A stretch of DNA of 64,000 nt, taken from the NCBI GenBank assembly GCA_039654915.1, contig CM077594.1, forward strand, positions 16,739,001 through 16,803,000. Reading direction: 5' to 3'. Source of the DNA: Aquilaria yunnanensis. Its lineage: Eukaryota > Streptophyta > Magnoliopsida > Malvales > Thymelaeaceae. Below are positions 33,302 through 44,480 of the stretch, piece after piece. A program made the position numbers and the translations under genes. A model generated the notes under the pieces. It saw only the letters and a program-made list of their open reading frames with translations. It made no database searches and was not told where the DNA came from. Position 1 is the first letter of the stretch; each line of letters starts with the position of its first letter.

Positions 33302-35053
33302 TCACATCATCATAAAAACGATAAGTTGGGATGAGTCTATGAGTCTTTGCAGATTCTTACGGAATTCTGAGCATTCTTGGATAGAATGACTCTTACTGTC
33401 ATGAAAGTTGCACCATTCCTCATCTTCAACTTCTTCATGTCCAAAAGAAGGCTTTCCCATGATAATCCCTTCTTTCACAAGGCATGAATATACATGCTTA
33501 AGAGGGGTTATGATATCATTGACTGACTTTTTCATCAGCCGGTGTTCTTCTATCATATTGACTGGTTTTTCTTGACGAGGCGGCAATGGATTGTGAGTGA
33601 CGTTCGGTTCATCGGAAAAGTCCAACCACTTTGATTCGATTAATTGTTGGACTATACGTTTCAATGCTGTGCAATTTTCCAAGCCATGGCCTGGAACGCC
33701 ATCATGATATGGGCAAGTTATGTTGGGGTCATACCACGTTGGATATGGGGGTCCAAATGGATTTGTAGGAATTGGACGGATAAGTTGACTTTCTATGAGT
33801 TTTGGATACAACTCAGTGTAAGTCATGGGAATTGGTGCAAAAACTTCTTTTGGTTTTTGTGTGGGTACTAGAGGAGTCGGAACAGGTGGCCGTAACTGAT
33901 TAGGCCTGTTGAGAGGATAATTGTTGGGCCTATTGGGAGGATAATCATTAGGCCTATTGGAAGGATAATCATTGGGCATATTGGGAGGATAGTCATTGGG
34001 CCTATTGGTAGGATAATAATTGGGCCTTTTGGCAGAATAGGATAGGCGAGGACCGGTAGCCACAGTACCTACGAGGGGAATCCCTCTTTCGCGTCCTATT
34101 TGTTGTACTTCTTCATCTTTTGTTCTGGATGGTCCTCCTCTTTTCATAGGATCACTAAAAGACTCAGCAATCTTCCCAGTCCTAATCCCATGCTCGATCC
34201 TTTCTCCAGACATGACAACATCGGAGAAATTAGTTGCCGAATTGCCAATGAGTTTGTCATAATATGGGTATTTCAGTGTCTGGACAAACAAAGTGACCAT
34301 TTCTTTTTCTGTCATGGGTGGCTGAACTTGTGCAGCTAAGTCCCTCCACCGTTGAGCATATTCCTTGAAAGTTTCTGGCTTTTTCTTCTCCATGTTTTGG
34401 AGAGTTTGGCGATCCGGAGCCAAGTCCATAACATGTTTATAGTTGCCGATGAAGGCCTGAGCAAGGTCATTCCAAGTTTTGATGTTTCTTGGTCCTTGAC
34501 TTAGATACCACTGCAATGCTGATTTTGTGAGACTTTCCTGAAAAAGTGCAATCCACACCTTTTCATCTTTTGTGAGTGGTTGTAGTCTCCTTAGGAACAG
34601 TGTGATGTGAGTGATGGGATCACTCGTTCCATCGTATTTTACGAAATCCGGTACTTTAAAGTCCGAAGGGATTATGACGTCTGGCATTAAGCAGAGGTCA
34701 TCCACTGAGAGAGATCCGAATATATTACCTCCTTCAATGGCTCGCAGTCTCTTCTCTATTGTTTCGAGTTTTTTAGATTCTCCTTCTTCCTTTGGTGGTG
34801 TCTTCTTCTCTTCATACACAGTGTCTTGTTTCAAGTGAACACTAGCAGACTGTCCTGGTTCCTGAAACAGGTTTTCTTGGACTGAGACTCGTTGTGGGGT
34901 GAATCCCGGAGTATAAGTGGGATCTTGTGCTTCTTTGATGGGAACTTGAGTTGCTTTCCCTTTGATTATTTCCATCAATTGTCTCATTTGTTCTGCCATA
35001 CTTTCAATCTTGGACTCTATATCTATGAAACGTCCTTCAGTTTGTTCTGCCAT
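33302..35053 (-). CDS. gag: Element A gag polyprotein (Ogre/Tat-type)
   Basis: 583 codons from ATG at 35053. Gag forms the virus-like particle that packages element RNA. An N-terminal coiled-coil-like segment (residues 1-32) is followed by a linker and the retrotransposon gag domain at about 130-295: KYDGTSDPITHITLFLRRL, then LTKDEKVWIALFQESLT, WNDLAQAF, APDRQTLQNMEKK and FKEYAQRWRDLAAQVQPPM. Then comes a tandem RPNDYPPN octapeptide repeat (about residues 345-390) and two Cys/His clusters (CPYHDGVPGHGLENC about 447-461, WCNFHDSKSHSIQEC about 548-562) that replace a classic CCHC knuckle. The frame stops after SQLIVFMMM with no protease or polymerase following. The match to Ogre/Tat gag is by family recognition. 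Gag may be enough to package element RNA if pol is supplied in trans. Confidence 0.9.
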   Translation of the reverse strand: MAEQTEGRFIDIESKIESMAEQMRQLMEIIKGKATQVPIKEAQDPTYTPGFTPQRVSVQENLFQEPGQSASVHLKQDTVYEEKKTPPKEEGESKKLETIEKRLRAIEGGNIFGSLSVDDLCLMPDVIIPSDFKVPDFVKYDGTSDPITHITLFLRRLQPLTKDEKVWIALFQESLTKSALQWYLSQGPRNIKTWNDLAQAFIGNYKHVMDLAPDRQTLQNMEKKKPETFKEYAQRWRDLAAQVQPPMTEKEMVTLFVQTLKYPYYDKLIGNSATNFSDVVMSGERIEHGIRTGKIAESFSDPMKRGGPSRTKDEEVQQIGRERGIPLVGTVATGPRLSYSAKRPNYYPTNRPNDYPPNMPNDYPSNRPNDYPPNRPNNYPLNRPNQLRPPVPTPLVPTQKPKEVFAPIPMTYTELYPKLIESQLIRPIPTNPFGPPYPTWYDPNITCPYHDGVPGHGLENCTALKRIVQQLIESKWLDFSDEPNVTHNPLPPRQEKPVNMIEEHRLMKKSVNDIITPLKHVYSCLVKEGIIMGKPSFGHEEVEDEEWCNFHDSKSHSIQECSEFRKNLQRLIDSSQLIVFMMM

Positions 35054-36251
35054 TAGTCTTGTTTGGAGCCGAGTTGAATATCGGTGTTGAGGTCCAATTT
35101 TACCTTTTTAAAGGAATATTTATTTTATTAGATTCTATGCGTATATGATTGATGTGATGGATGCATGCAATGAGATTATGTTTTTATCAAAATTTATATG
35201 CACGTGATTGATGTAATGGAATGCATGCAATGAGATTATTTTTATCAGATTTTATATGCGTGTGATTGATGTAATGGATGCATGCAATATAAAGTGAGAT
35301 TATGTTTTTATCAGACTTTATATGCACGTGATTAATGTAATGGAATGCATGCAATGAGATTATTTTTATCAGATTTTATATGCATGTGATTAATGTAATG
35401 GAATGCATGCAATGAGATTATTTTTATCAGATTTTATATGCGTGTGATTGATGTAATGGAATGCATGCAATGAGATTATTTTTATCATACTTTATATGCA
35501 CGTGATTAATGTAATGGAATGCATGCAATGAGTGAGTTTGCTTATCCATTATCGTAGAACTTCAAAACTTTTAGTTGTCATTATAAAGACCAAAAAGTTA
35601 GCATAATTTGATGCGTGGTTTTGATGCATGAAGAATAATTGCACAAGAAAGATAAGGTTATTAATAAGTTAAATAGCAATTAACAACTCATGAAGTATTA
35701 TGGAAAAATGAATTAAAACCATAAATATAAGACACGAAGAAAATAAAAGTGTAGAGCAACAACATAGCATAACAAGGACGTGCTTATGGCGTTGGTAAAA
35801 TGGTAGAAATTCTATGGTCAGTTCTATGGTTAAGTGGGGAGTTCTATATGCATAAGGTAGCTTATAAAAAAGGCAAGGGATAGTTCCCGAATCCCGTCAC
35901 TAAATCATAGTGACGGCCCGATTCCTTACCCTCTAGGGTTAATGTAAGGAATGGATTAATTCGAGTCGTAGCTTTTCGTGGGCCCATGCAGAGACTAACC
36001 GTCTCAGAAGGCAATACACTACTTTGCTACTTTGAAACCGGTGAAGGCTTGGAGACCGTGGCCTCACAAGGACAGCAACACCAATTCCGCTTAGAAAGAA
36101 TTGTGTTTGATTTAAGGAAGCTCGGGTATAGAGCTTCATATTGTGAATGCATTATGCATGTTTAGAATAAGTAAATATAACATATAAATCCACATAATAA
36201 GCAAAGTAAATCAAAACAAATCAACTTTAGGCTCGACTCACTAACGTGGAG
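35054..36251 (-). other. Element A leader between primer site and gag
   Basis: About 1.2 kb of untranslated leader. Next to gag it carries the 58-bp tandem array (35110-35535). The remainder (35540-36250) has no supported gene; the 66-codon minus frame at 35939-36139 has no known domain. Packaging and dimerisation signals would be expected here but none can be identified by eye. Confidence 0.6.
35110..35535 (-). repeat. 58-bp tandem array in element A leader
   Basis: About seven copies of a unit built of GGAATGCATGCAATGAGATT, then ATTTTTATCAGA and TTTATATGCACGTGATTRAT. Several copies keep CACGTG (G-box core) and all keep the palindrome GCATGC or TGCATGCA. Element C is truncated before this region, so its copy cannot be compared. 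Confidence 0.88.
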
Positions 36252-36269
36252 TCCCCAGCGGAGTCGCCA
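36252..36269 (-). other. Element A primer-binding site, complementary to tRNA-Arg
   Basis: The minus strand reads TGGCGACTCCGCTGGGGA, three bases inside the 5' LTR. The plus-strand form, TCCCCAGCGGAGTCGCCA, equals the 3' end of plant tRNA-Arg plus CCA as I know it. A tRNA-Arg primer is typical of Ogre elements. All 18 positions fit. Confidence 0.88.
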
Positions 36270-36272
36270 AGC

Positions 36273-38870
36273 TGTGGCAACGTCGGGTTTTCGGGAGTCG
36301 CCACCAATCTGTTTACCTAGGTCGATTGGTCACCTTAAATATTGGTCTGCGAGAGTTCGGGGGTTCGGGAGTACGGTTACGTTAAAACAACTTTGTTAAA
36401 ACGCCCAAAAATTGGCACCTTAGTTGATTTTAATTTTGTTTTGCTTTGCTTTTAAATAATTCTCAGTTAATTTTCAAAATTAGAAATTTTAACTGGATTA
36501 GTCGAAATGTGGATTTTTAAATTAATTAATTTGTATGAAATTTTATACTTCCGAACCATGGACTCTGCCGAGTCATTTGGACACGGAAGATTTTTGATTC
36601 CGAACCATGGACTCTGCCGAGTCATTTGGACACGGAATTTGGTGAACTTTTAAATAATTTAATCCATATTGTAAATATGGATTTTTATCTTTTTTTTATT
36701 TAATTTATTTAATTAAAAGGGTGATATTTTTTTTTAAACCGCAGATCCTGACGGATCATCCGGATATGTAAGTTGATTTAATTTATAGTTAATTATTTAA
36801 TTCTTATTTTTATGGAATTAATTATTAGTTTAATTACTAATTCGTAATTCTTTTTGTTATAGAATTTTTAGATTCATTAATAATCTAAAAATTTTTATTT
36901 TCTATATTTTTCTTTCTTTTCTTTCTTTTCCTTCTTATCTTTCTTATCTTATCTTATCTTTCTTATCTTTATTATCTTTTTCTTATCTTTCTTATCTTTT
37001 TCTTATCTTGTTTTAATTTTCTTTTTGTTTTCTTGTTTAATGAAAAATATTTATTATTTTAGTGGATTTAAAAGTTATATTTTAAATAAATCAGTAAAAT
37101 ATAAAGTCTTAATTTTCATGTATTTTTTTAAACAGGTTTTATTTTTTATTTTTTTATTATTTTTACTGGATAAAAATAACTATTAAAATTAATTTTAACT
37201 TTTTGCTATCTTTAAAGAATTAAAAACATGTATGTAAAAATAAAAATAATTGGCTTTTTTTTAAAAATAATTTTTATTAGCCTTAATAATTAATTACAAA
37301 ATAATCTTCTTTTAATTTTCATTTATTTATTAATTAGTAAAGGGTAAAGGTGAATTAAATAAAAAATTATATAAAGAAAAAAAATTAATAATAATAAAGT
37401 GGGGCTTTTTGGCCATCCACTTTAAAAATAATAATAAATGTTAGCAAAGTTAATTAAATTAATTGTTAAACAACAATAATAAAAAGTTAGTCAAGTTAAT
37501 TAAATTAATTAATTAACCACAATAATAAAAGTTAGCCAAGTTAATTAAATTAATTAATTAACAACAGTAAAAAGTTAGCCAAGTTAATTAAATTAATTAA
37601 TTAACAACAATAATAAAAAGTTAGCCAAATTAATTAAATTAATTAACAACAATAAATAAAAAGTTAGCCAAATTAATTAAATTAATTAATTAACAACAAT
37701 AATAAAAAGTTAGCCAAATTAATTAAATTAATTAACAACAATAAATAAAAAGTTAGCCAAATTAATTAAATTAATTAATTAACAACAATAATAAAAAGCT
37801 AGCCAAGTTAATTAAATTAATTAATTAACAACAATAATAAAAGTTAGCCAAGTTAATTAAATTAATTAATTAACAACAATAATAAAAGTTAATTAATTGT
37901 TAACAACAATTATAAAAGTTAGTAATAATGCAAAAATTAAAAGGTTAGTAACAATAATAGTATTAAAAGTTAGTTGTTAGTAAGTTAATAACAACAATAA
38001 AAAAAGGGGTTAGTAATAAACAAATAATAAACAAACAAGTAAAAATTAAAAGGGTTAGTAATTAATTCTGCAAGAATAAAATACAAAGTTAGTGACCAAA
38101 GTGAAAGAAATTGAAAAGATGAAGGATTAAATGAGAGTTGTACCCTTGATTTTAAATTCTGAATTCTGAGAAATGGAAACAGAGGGCGCGCGAGGGGGGG
38201 AGAAGATGGCTTAATCGTCAAAATGAAAAGTTTTGAGATTTTCTGAGGAAAGAAAGGAGAGCTAGGGACTAAGGCTGTAATTTTTTCTATTTTAAAAACG
38301 GAGCTCTAAGCTTTTCTTTCTATTTTTATCTGTGTTCAGCACAAAATTTGGGGGGCTATTTATAGAGGAAGTTTAGCTGAACTGTTGATGGATAAATTAA
38401 TAAAAAATTTCAAACTTATCTCTTAAATTGGTAAAATGACAATTTTAGTCCTTTACGTCTCTCAGCCTCAGGATAAGTTCCTGAAGCTTCTGATTTTGAC
38501 AATTTTATCGTTTTCTGTCAATTTGAGCCAAAAACGTCGGCAGGCTCAAAATTTTATGTGACAAACTACCAAATGCTCCTGGAACTTTTAGAATTTGTCA
38601 ATTTTTTCCGAAACTTCTCAATTTTGTCATTTTTACCTCAAACTTTTAATTTTTTGTCATTTTTTTTCATGAAATTTTATTTTATTTCAAACATACACAT
38701 ATTCACACATATATCATTTTAAATCAAATTTTCACAAAACAAAAATATATTTTAAACTAATTAAATTTTTTTTTAATAATAATAGTAATATATATTTTTT
38801 TTAAATTAATTTTTTTTAATAAAATTTTTTTCAAAATTTTAAAACACCCGGACGAAATTAGGTGTCAACA
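36273..38870 (-). repeat. Element A 5' LTR
   Basis: Same length and same sequence as 20814-23411 as far as compared. The minus-strand LTR starts TGTTGACACCTAATTTCGTC and ends CGTTGCCACA. It holds the element promoter (TATA at 38356-38365), the AT tandem repeats (about 37455-37900), the CTTT-rich tract (36905-37010) and the doubled hairpin module (36556-36635). Confidence 0.92.
38356..38365 (-). promoter_or_regulatory. TATA box of the element A promoter
   Basis: CTATAAATAG on the minus strand, inside the 5' LTR about 0.5 kb from its outer end. It is identical to the motif in solo LTR B. Transcription would start about 30 bp further towards lower coordinates and run through the leader and gag. 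Confidence 0.65.
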
Positions 38871-39930
38871 ATATCCTTTTAAAAGAACAAACATATCCTT
38901 CTAAAAGAACAATCATATCCTTCTAAAAGAACAAATATATTCTTCTGAAAGAACAAATACTAGAAGACAAAAAAAATAAGAAGTTTATAGAAACAGGGTC
39001 ATGTATAAGAACAAATACTTAAGTAACAAAAAATAATCATGTAAAAGAAAGAACAAACAATGTTTTCTAAAAGAATAAACATGCCCTTCTAAAAAAACAA
39101 ACATACCCTTCTAAAAGAATAAACACAAAAAAATAAAAGAACAAGAAGTTTACAGAAATATGGTCATGTATAAAAATAGATAGTGCCTTCTATAAGAATA
39201 AACATTTAAGTAACAAAAAAAAAAAGAAAAAAAAAGAACAAATAATGTATTTTACAAGAACAAACATGCATTCTAAAAGAATAAACATATAATTCTGAAA
39301 GAACAAACACTAGAAGACAAAAGAATAAAAAGTTTACAGAAACAGGGTCATGTATAAGAACAAACAGTGCCCTTTATAAGAACAAACACTTAAGTAACAA
39401 AAAATAAATATGTAAAAGAAAGAACAAACAATGTCTTCTAAAAGATCAAACATGCCCTTATGAAAGAACAAATACTAGAAGAAAAAAGAACAAGAATTTT
39501 ATAGAAACACAGTCATGTATAAAAACAAATAGTATATTCTATAAGAACAAACACTTAAGTAACAAAAAATAAAAATGTAAAAGAAAGGACAAACAATGCT
39601 TTCTAAAAGAACAAACATGCCATTCTAAAAGAACAAACATACCATTCTGAAAGAACAAACACCAGAAAACAAAAGAACAAGAAGTTTACAAAAACAGGGT
39701 CATGTATAAGAACAAACAGTGCATTTTATAAGAACAAACACTTAAGTAATAAAAAATAAACTTGTAAAAGAAAGAACAAACAATGCCTTCTAAAAGAACA
39801 AACATGTAGACAAGAAAAAACAAACATTGCCTTCTAAAAGAACAAACAGGTCCGTAAGTATAAATACCAAAACACAAAAGAACAAGTAATTTATACAATG
39901 CCTAAAAATGTAAAAGAACAAGTATGCCTT
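38871..39930. repeat. Tandem array of about 186-bp units, middle part
   Basis: Continues the array cut at 20813. Unit starts marked by ACAATGTYTTCTAAAAGA or close variants fall near 39058, 39243, 39427, 39592 and 39778. Sub-repeats AAAAGAACAAACATRCC occur two or three times per unit. Minus-strand frames in it (such as 39686-39898) are repeat artefacts. Confidence 0.8.
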
Positions 39931-40446
39931 TGTTGACACCCAATTTCGTCCGACCGTTAAAAATTAATTAAAAAAAAATTAAATTAAAAAAATTAATTAA
40001 AAAAAATTATTATTATTATTAGTATTATTAATTAATTATTATAACTGAAAAACTTTAATTAAGTTAAAATAAATTTTGTTTTATGAGGATTTAATTAAAA
40101 ATGATATATGTGTATAAATGTATGTATGTAATAAAAAGAAAACTCCATAAAAAATGACAAAATTAAAAAGTTTGGGGTAAAAATGACAAAATTGAGAAGT
40201 TTTGAGAAAAATTGACAAATTCTGAAAGTTTCAGGAGCATTTGGTAATTTTTTGTGTCAATTTTGGGCCAGACTAACGTTTCTGGCCCAAATTAACAGAA
40301 AACGACAAAATTGTCAAAATCAGAAGCTTCTGAAGCTTATCCAGAGTCTTAGAGACGTAAAGGACTGAAACTATCATTTTACCAAATTAAGAGATAAGTT
40401 TGAATTTAATTAATTTTTAATTGTGAACAGTCCAGCACCCCTTCCC

Positions 40447-40456
40447 CTATAAATAG
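40447..40456 (+). promoter_or_regulatory. TATA box of solo LTR B
   Basis: CTATAAATAG within CCCCTATAAATAGGGG, a 16-bp perfect palindrome. Transcription would enter the GC-rich island about 150 bp downstream and could read out towards 44213. Confidence 0.65.
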
Positions 40457-40606
40457 GGGTCTAAAATCTGTGAAGAGGGGATAAAATAAATAAATAAATA
40501 AATCAAGCTTAGAGCTCCGTTTAAAAAAAAAAGAAAAATTACAGCTTAGGTTCCTAGCTCTCCTTCCTTTCACCATAAAATCTCAAAATTTTGGCCTTTT
40601 GACGCT

Positions 40607-41239
40607 TTGACCATCTTCCTCCTTCCGTTTTCTTTGACTGCCGTCTCCTGCGCGCCCCTGCCGTCGCTGCCCGTCACCGTCGCCGTCGTTTTGCTCCGTC
40701 GCTGCAGTCACGCCGTCTCCCGTCGCCTCCCCACGCCGTCGCCGTCGCCCCCACGCTGTCCCGTCGCACGTTTCTCCCTTCTCCGTCGCGTCCCGTCACC
40801 CCCGAGTAACCTCCCGACGTCGCCACCCCTTTTCGGCCACCGTCCTCGTCACCTCCGTCGACCCAGCTCGCCACCGACGCCGTGCCTAGCCTCCTCCGCC
40901 GCGTCGCCCAGCCCCTGCACGCCGCCGTGCGAAGTCGTCGCCGTTTCCCCCCCCGCGTCCGCGTCGCCCCTGTTTCTCAGAATTCAAAATTTTGATATCA
41001 GGGTAAAACTCCCTTTTAATCCTCCATCTTTACATATTTATTCCTTTTGGTTACTAACCTTGTTTTTTTATCTCTGCAGAACTAATAATAATCTTTATAT
41101 TGTTTGTTTATTAATATTGTTATTAGTCACTAACCTTTTAACTTTTGCACAACTAACTTCACTAACTTTTGTTATTGTTATAATTGTTACTAACTTACTA
41201 ACCTTCCTAACCTTTTATTATTGTTATAATTGTTACTAA
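40607..41239 (+). other. GC-rich low-complexity island of LTR B, open frame but probably not a gene
   Basis: A 210-codon frame runs through CGTCGCC repeats and gives a Pro/Ser/Arg/Val-rich peptide with no domain. Its ends (MTI start; FLRIQN... RVKLPFNPPS) match the 78-codon frame of the element A LTRs (FLRIQN... RVQLSFNPSS), where the GC-rich middle is missing. Its place just after the TATA makes it likely transcribed leader. A small conserved upstream ORF cannot be excluded. Confidence 0.45.
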
Positions 41240-44212
41240 CTTACTAACCTTACTAACCTTTTATTATTGTTATAATTGTTACTAACTTACTAACCTTACT
41301 AACCTTCATTTTATTGTTATTATTGTTATTAACTTACTAACTTGCTAACCTTTTATTGTTATTATTGTTATTAACAACTAACTTTACTAACTTTGCTAAT
41401 TTTTATTATTGTTGTTATTATTGTTGTGTTATTAAAGTGGATGGCTAAAAAGCCCCACTTTATTATTATTAATTGTCTTTTTTTTGTGATTAAATTTATT
41501 TCACTTTTAATTTTTATAAAAAAAATAATAACAAATTATTATAAAAAAAAAAGAAAGAAGAATTTTATGTGAATAATTATTAAGGCTAATAAAAATCATT
41601 TTTTAAAAGCCAATTATCTTTTGTTATCTTGGAATACATGTTTTTATTATTTCTTTAAAGATAACAAAAAGTTAACTTTTTATTCCTTTTGTTAAAAATT
41701 AATAAAAATTATAATTAAATAATTCTAAAAATACAACAAAAAATCAATTATGTTTTTAAATATATTTTTAAAGTAATAATTTAAAATTCAAGAAAAATAA
41801 GAAAAATAATAAAAAGAATCCAACAAAAATTATGATTAAAATTAATAATTAATTAATTAATTAAATAATTAAAAAAAATTAAATTAAATTTCATGTCCAA
41901 ATGATCCGCCAGGATCCATGGCTTGGAAAATTTTTTTAAAGTATATAAAATATTTTTTTTAAAATAAAGTATATAAATGAATTTTTATTTATTATTAAAA
42001 AATAAAAAAAATAAAAACTTTGGACTAATATTTTTGCTTATCTCTTTATCTAGCAATAGATTAATTATTTATTAAAATAATAAAATATGACTTTTTAGTT
42101 TCTTTATTAATAAAAAGAATAAAAGAGTAAAAATTTTTGGGTTAATATTTTATTTCTTTATCCAGTAATATTTTACTTATTTCTTTTAAAATAATAAAAA
42201 GATATAAATTTTTGTTTCCTTTATTAAACAAAAATAAAAAAAATCTTAGTCAAATGATTTCAAAAAAAATAAAAAAATAAAAAAAGAAGAATTGAATTTC
42301 TCTTAAATATTTTAGACTTATTAATTAGATGTAGTTTTAGACTTATAAATTAGAAAATTATTTAAAGAAAACTTTTATCAAACAAAAAGAACATAAAAAT
42401 CATATAAATATCAAAACTTTTCTTTATTTTAAAACATACATATAACTCTTTGATTTCTTTAATATTTTATCAAAAAAATAAAATAAAATACATAAATATC
42501 AAAAAATTTTCTTTATTTTAAAATATACATATAAATCTTTGATTTTTTTAAAGAATCACTTTCTGGTTAATCTTTTATCAAAAATAAAATATATAAATAT
42601 TAAGACTTTTCTTTATTTTTAAAACATACATATAAGTCTTTGATTTATTTATTAAATAATTATTTTTTGGTTAATCTTTTATAAAAAAAATGAAATATAA
42701 ATATCAAGACTTTTATTTTAAAAATATACATATAAATTTTTGGTTTCTTTATTAAATAATCACTTTTTGGTTAATCTTTGTTCAAAAAACAAAACAAATA
42801 AATATTAAGTTCTTTTCTTTTATTTTTGAAATGTACACATAAATTTTTGGTTTCATTATTAAATAATTACTTTTTTTATCAAATAAAATATTAAGACTTT
42901 TCTTTATACATATAATTTTTTTTGGTTTCTTTATTAAATGAATAAAATCTTGATTAAATGATTACTTTTTAGTTCATCTTTTATTAAATAAAAAAATAAA
43001 AACATAACATAAAAATATATAAATTTTTCTTTTATTTTCTTTATACATATAAATCCTTAGTTTCTTTGAATAAAACTTTAATTAAATAATTTCTTTTTGG
43101 TTCTTGTTTTTATCAAATAAATAGAATAAACATAAAATAGAATTTATAAATATCAGGACTTTTCTTTTATACATATAAGTTTTTTTAAAATCTTGATTAA
43201 ATATGTACTTTTTGGTTCATCTTTCATTAAATAAAAAGAATAAATATAAAAATAAAATATATGAATGCCAAAATTTTTTTAAAACTCTTTAGTTTCTTTA
43301 TTAAATAAAAGAATCTTGATATTAGATAAAATTAAAAAAAAATAGTTTGTGGGTCCTTTATAAATTGAATAATTACTTAAAATTAAATAATAAAGATCTT
43401 TCATTAAACAAGAAAATAAAAGAAAAGAAAAGAAAAAGAATAAGAAAGAAAGAAAAGAATAAAAAAAAAAGAAAAAAAAAGAAAGTAAAAGAAAAGTAAA
43501 AAGTAAAAGAATAAGAAAGAAAAAAACAAATAAAAGAAAAGAATAAAGAAAATGAAAAGAAAGAAAGAAAAGAAGTAAAAATATAAAAAATAAAAAAAAA
43601 TAAAAAAATGTTTTTAGTTAACATTAAAGATCATTAATAAATCTAAAATTTAATAAAAAGACTTATAAATTAGTAATTAAATTAATAATTAATTCCATAA
43701 TAATAATAAGAATTAAATAATTTCCATATCCGGATGATCCGGCAGGATCTACGGTTTGGAAAACATCTATTTTTTTTAATTAAATAAATTAAATAAATAC
43801 AAAGATAAAAATCCATATTTACGATATGGATTAAATTATTTAAAATTTCATCAAATTCCGTGTCCGGGTGACTCGGCAGAGTCCATGGTTCGAAATTAAA
43901 ACTTCCGTGTCCGGGTGACTCGGCAGAGTCCATGGTTCGGAAATATCAAATTTCATACAAATTAATTACCAAAAATCCACATCTGATTAATTCAGTTAAA
44001 ATTTCTAATTTTGAAAATTAACTGAAGTTGTTAAAAAGCAAAGTAAAACAAAATTAAAATCAACTAAGGTGCCAATTTTGGGCGCTATAACAAAGTTGTT
44101 TTAGCGTAACCGTACTCCCGAACCCCCGAACTCTCGCAGACCAATTTTAAGGTATCCAATCGACCTAGGTAAACCGATTGGTGGTGACTCCAAAAAACCC
44201 GACGTTGCCACA

Positions 44213-44480
44213 GCCTTTCTAAAAGAACAAACAAGGCTTTTAAGAAAACAAAAAACAAACACATAATAAAAGAAGACAAACAGTACCCCATCAAAAGAAC
44301 AAACACTTAAGTAACAAAAAACAAATAATGTCTTCTAAAAGAACAAACACGAAGACAAAAAAGAACAATCAATGCATTCTCAAAGAATAAATAATACCTT
44401 TTAAAAGAATAAACATACCATTCTAAAAGAATAAGCACGAAGAAACAAAAAAACAAACAGTAGAGAATAAAAAAATGAAA
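44213..44480. repeat. Tandem array of about 186-bp units, right part
   Basis: AAAAGAACAAACA-type repeats resume after the solo LTR and fade by about 44480. Together with 20576-20813 and 38871-39930 the uninterrupted array was about 1.6 kb long. Confidence 0.7.

Larger units (their letters stand above)
20814..38870 (-). mobile_element. Element A: complete non-autonomous Ogre/Tat-type Ty3/gypsy LTR retrotransposon
   Basis: An 18,057-bp insertion with two 2,598-bp LTRs, TG...CA ends on both strands, and a perfect 5-bp target duplication ATATC (20809-20813 and 38871-38875). It is transcribed on the minus strand: the tRNA-Arg primer site abuts the right LTR, the polypurine tract abuts the left LTR, and gag is minus. 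Order in the sense direction: 5' LTR, PBS, repeat-rich leader, gag, non-coding spacer, three zinc-finger ORFs, LOG-type gene, hairpin repeat arrays, PPT, 3' LTR. I find no protease, reverse transcriptase, RNase H or integrase, so it must rely on an autonomous relative. The LTRs have the same length and looked identical wherever I compared them, implying very recent insertion. Confidence 0.9.
39931..44212 (+). mobile_element. Element B: solo LTR of an Ogre/Tat-type retrotransposon
   Basis: A 4,282-bp segment starting TGTTGACACCCAATTTCGTC and ending GACGTTGCCACA, flanked by a perfect 5-bp duplication GCCTT (39926-39930 and 44213-44217). It aligns end to end, in the opposite orientation, with the LTRs of elements A and C but is longer than A's. 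No internal region is attached, so it arose by recombination between two LTRs. Inside are TATA CTATAAATAG (40447-40456), a GC-rich CGTCGCC-repeat island (40610-40980), ACTAACCTT/TTATTATTGTTA repeats (41080-41430), an A/G-rich tract (43390-43610) and three or more copies of the GACTC/GAGTC hairpin module (41891-41925, 43720-43940). Confidence 0.92.

Noticed and set aside
36252..36269. Match to the 3' end of tRNA-Arg, possibly a tRNA gene
   Set aside because: Only the terminal 18 bases match, and they abut the LTR as a primer-binding site should. No anticodon or D arm is present.
40607..41239. 210-codon ORF in solo LTR B as a gene
   Set aside because: Low-complexity CGTCGCC repeats create the frame, element A lacks most of it, and it is LTR leader sequence. 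Kept only as a GC-rich island.
43373..43624. Phe-rich minus-strand ORFs in purine tracts (43373-43624, 44523-44729, 45027-45327)
   Set aside because: They are translations of AAAG/AAAT low-complexity DNA.
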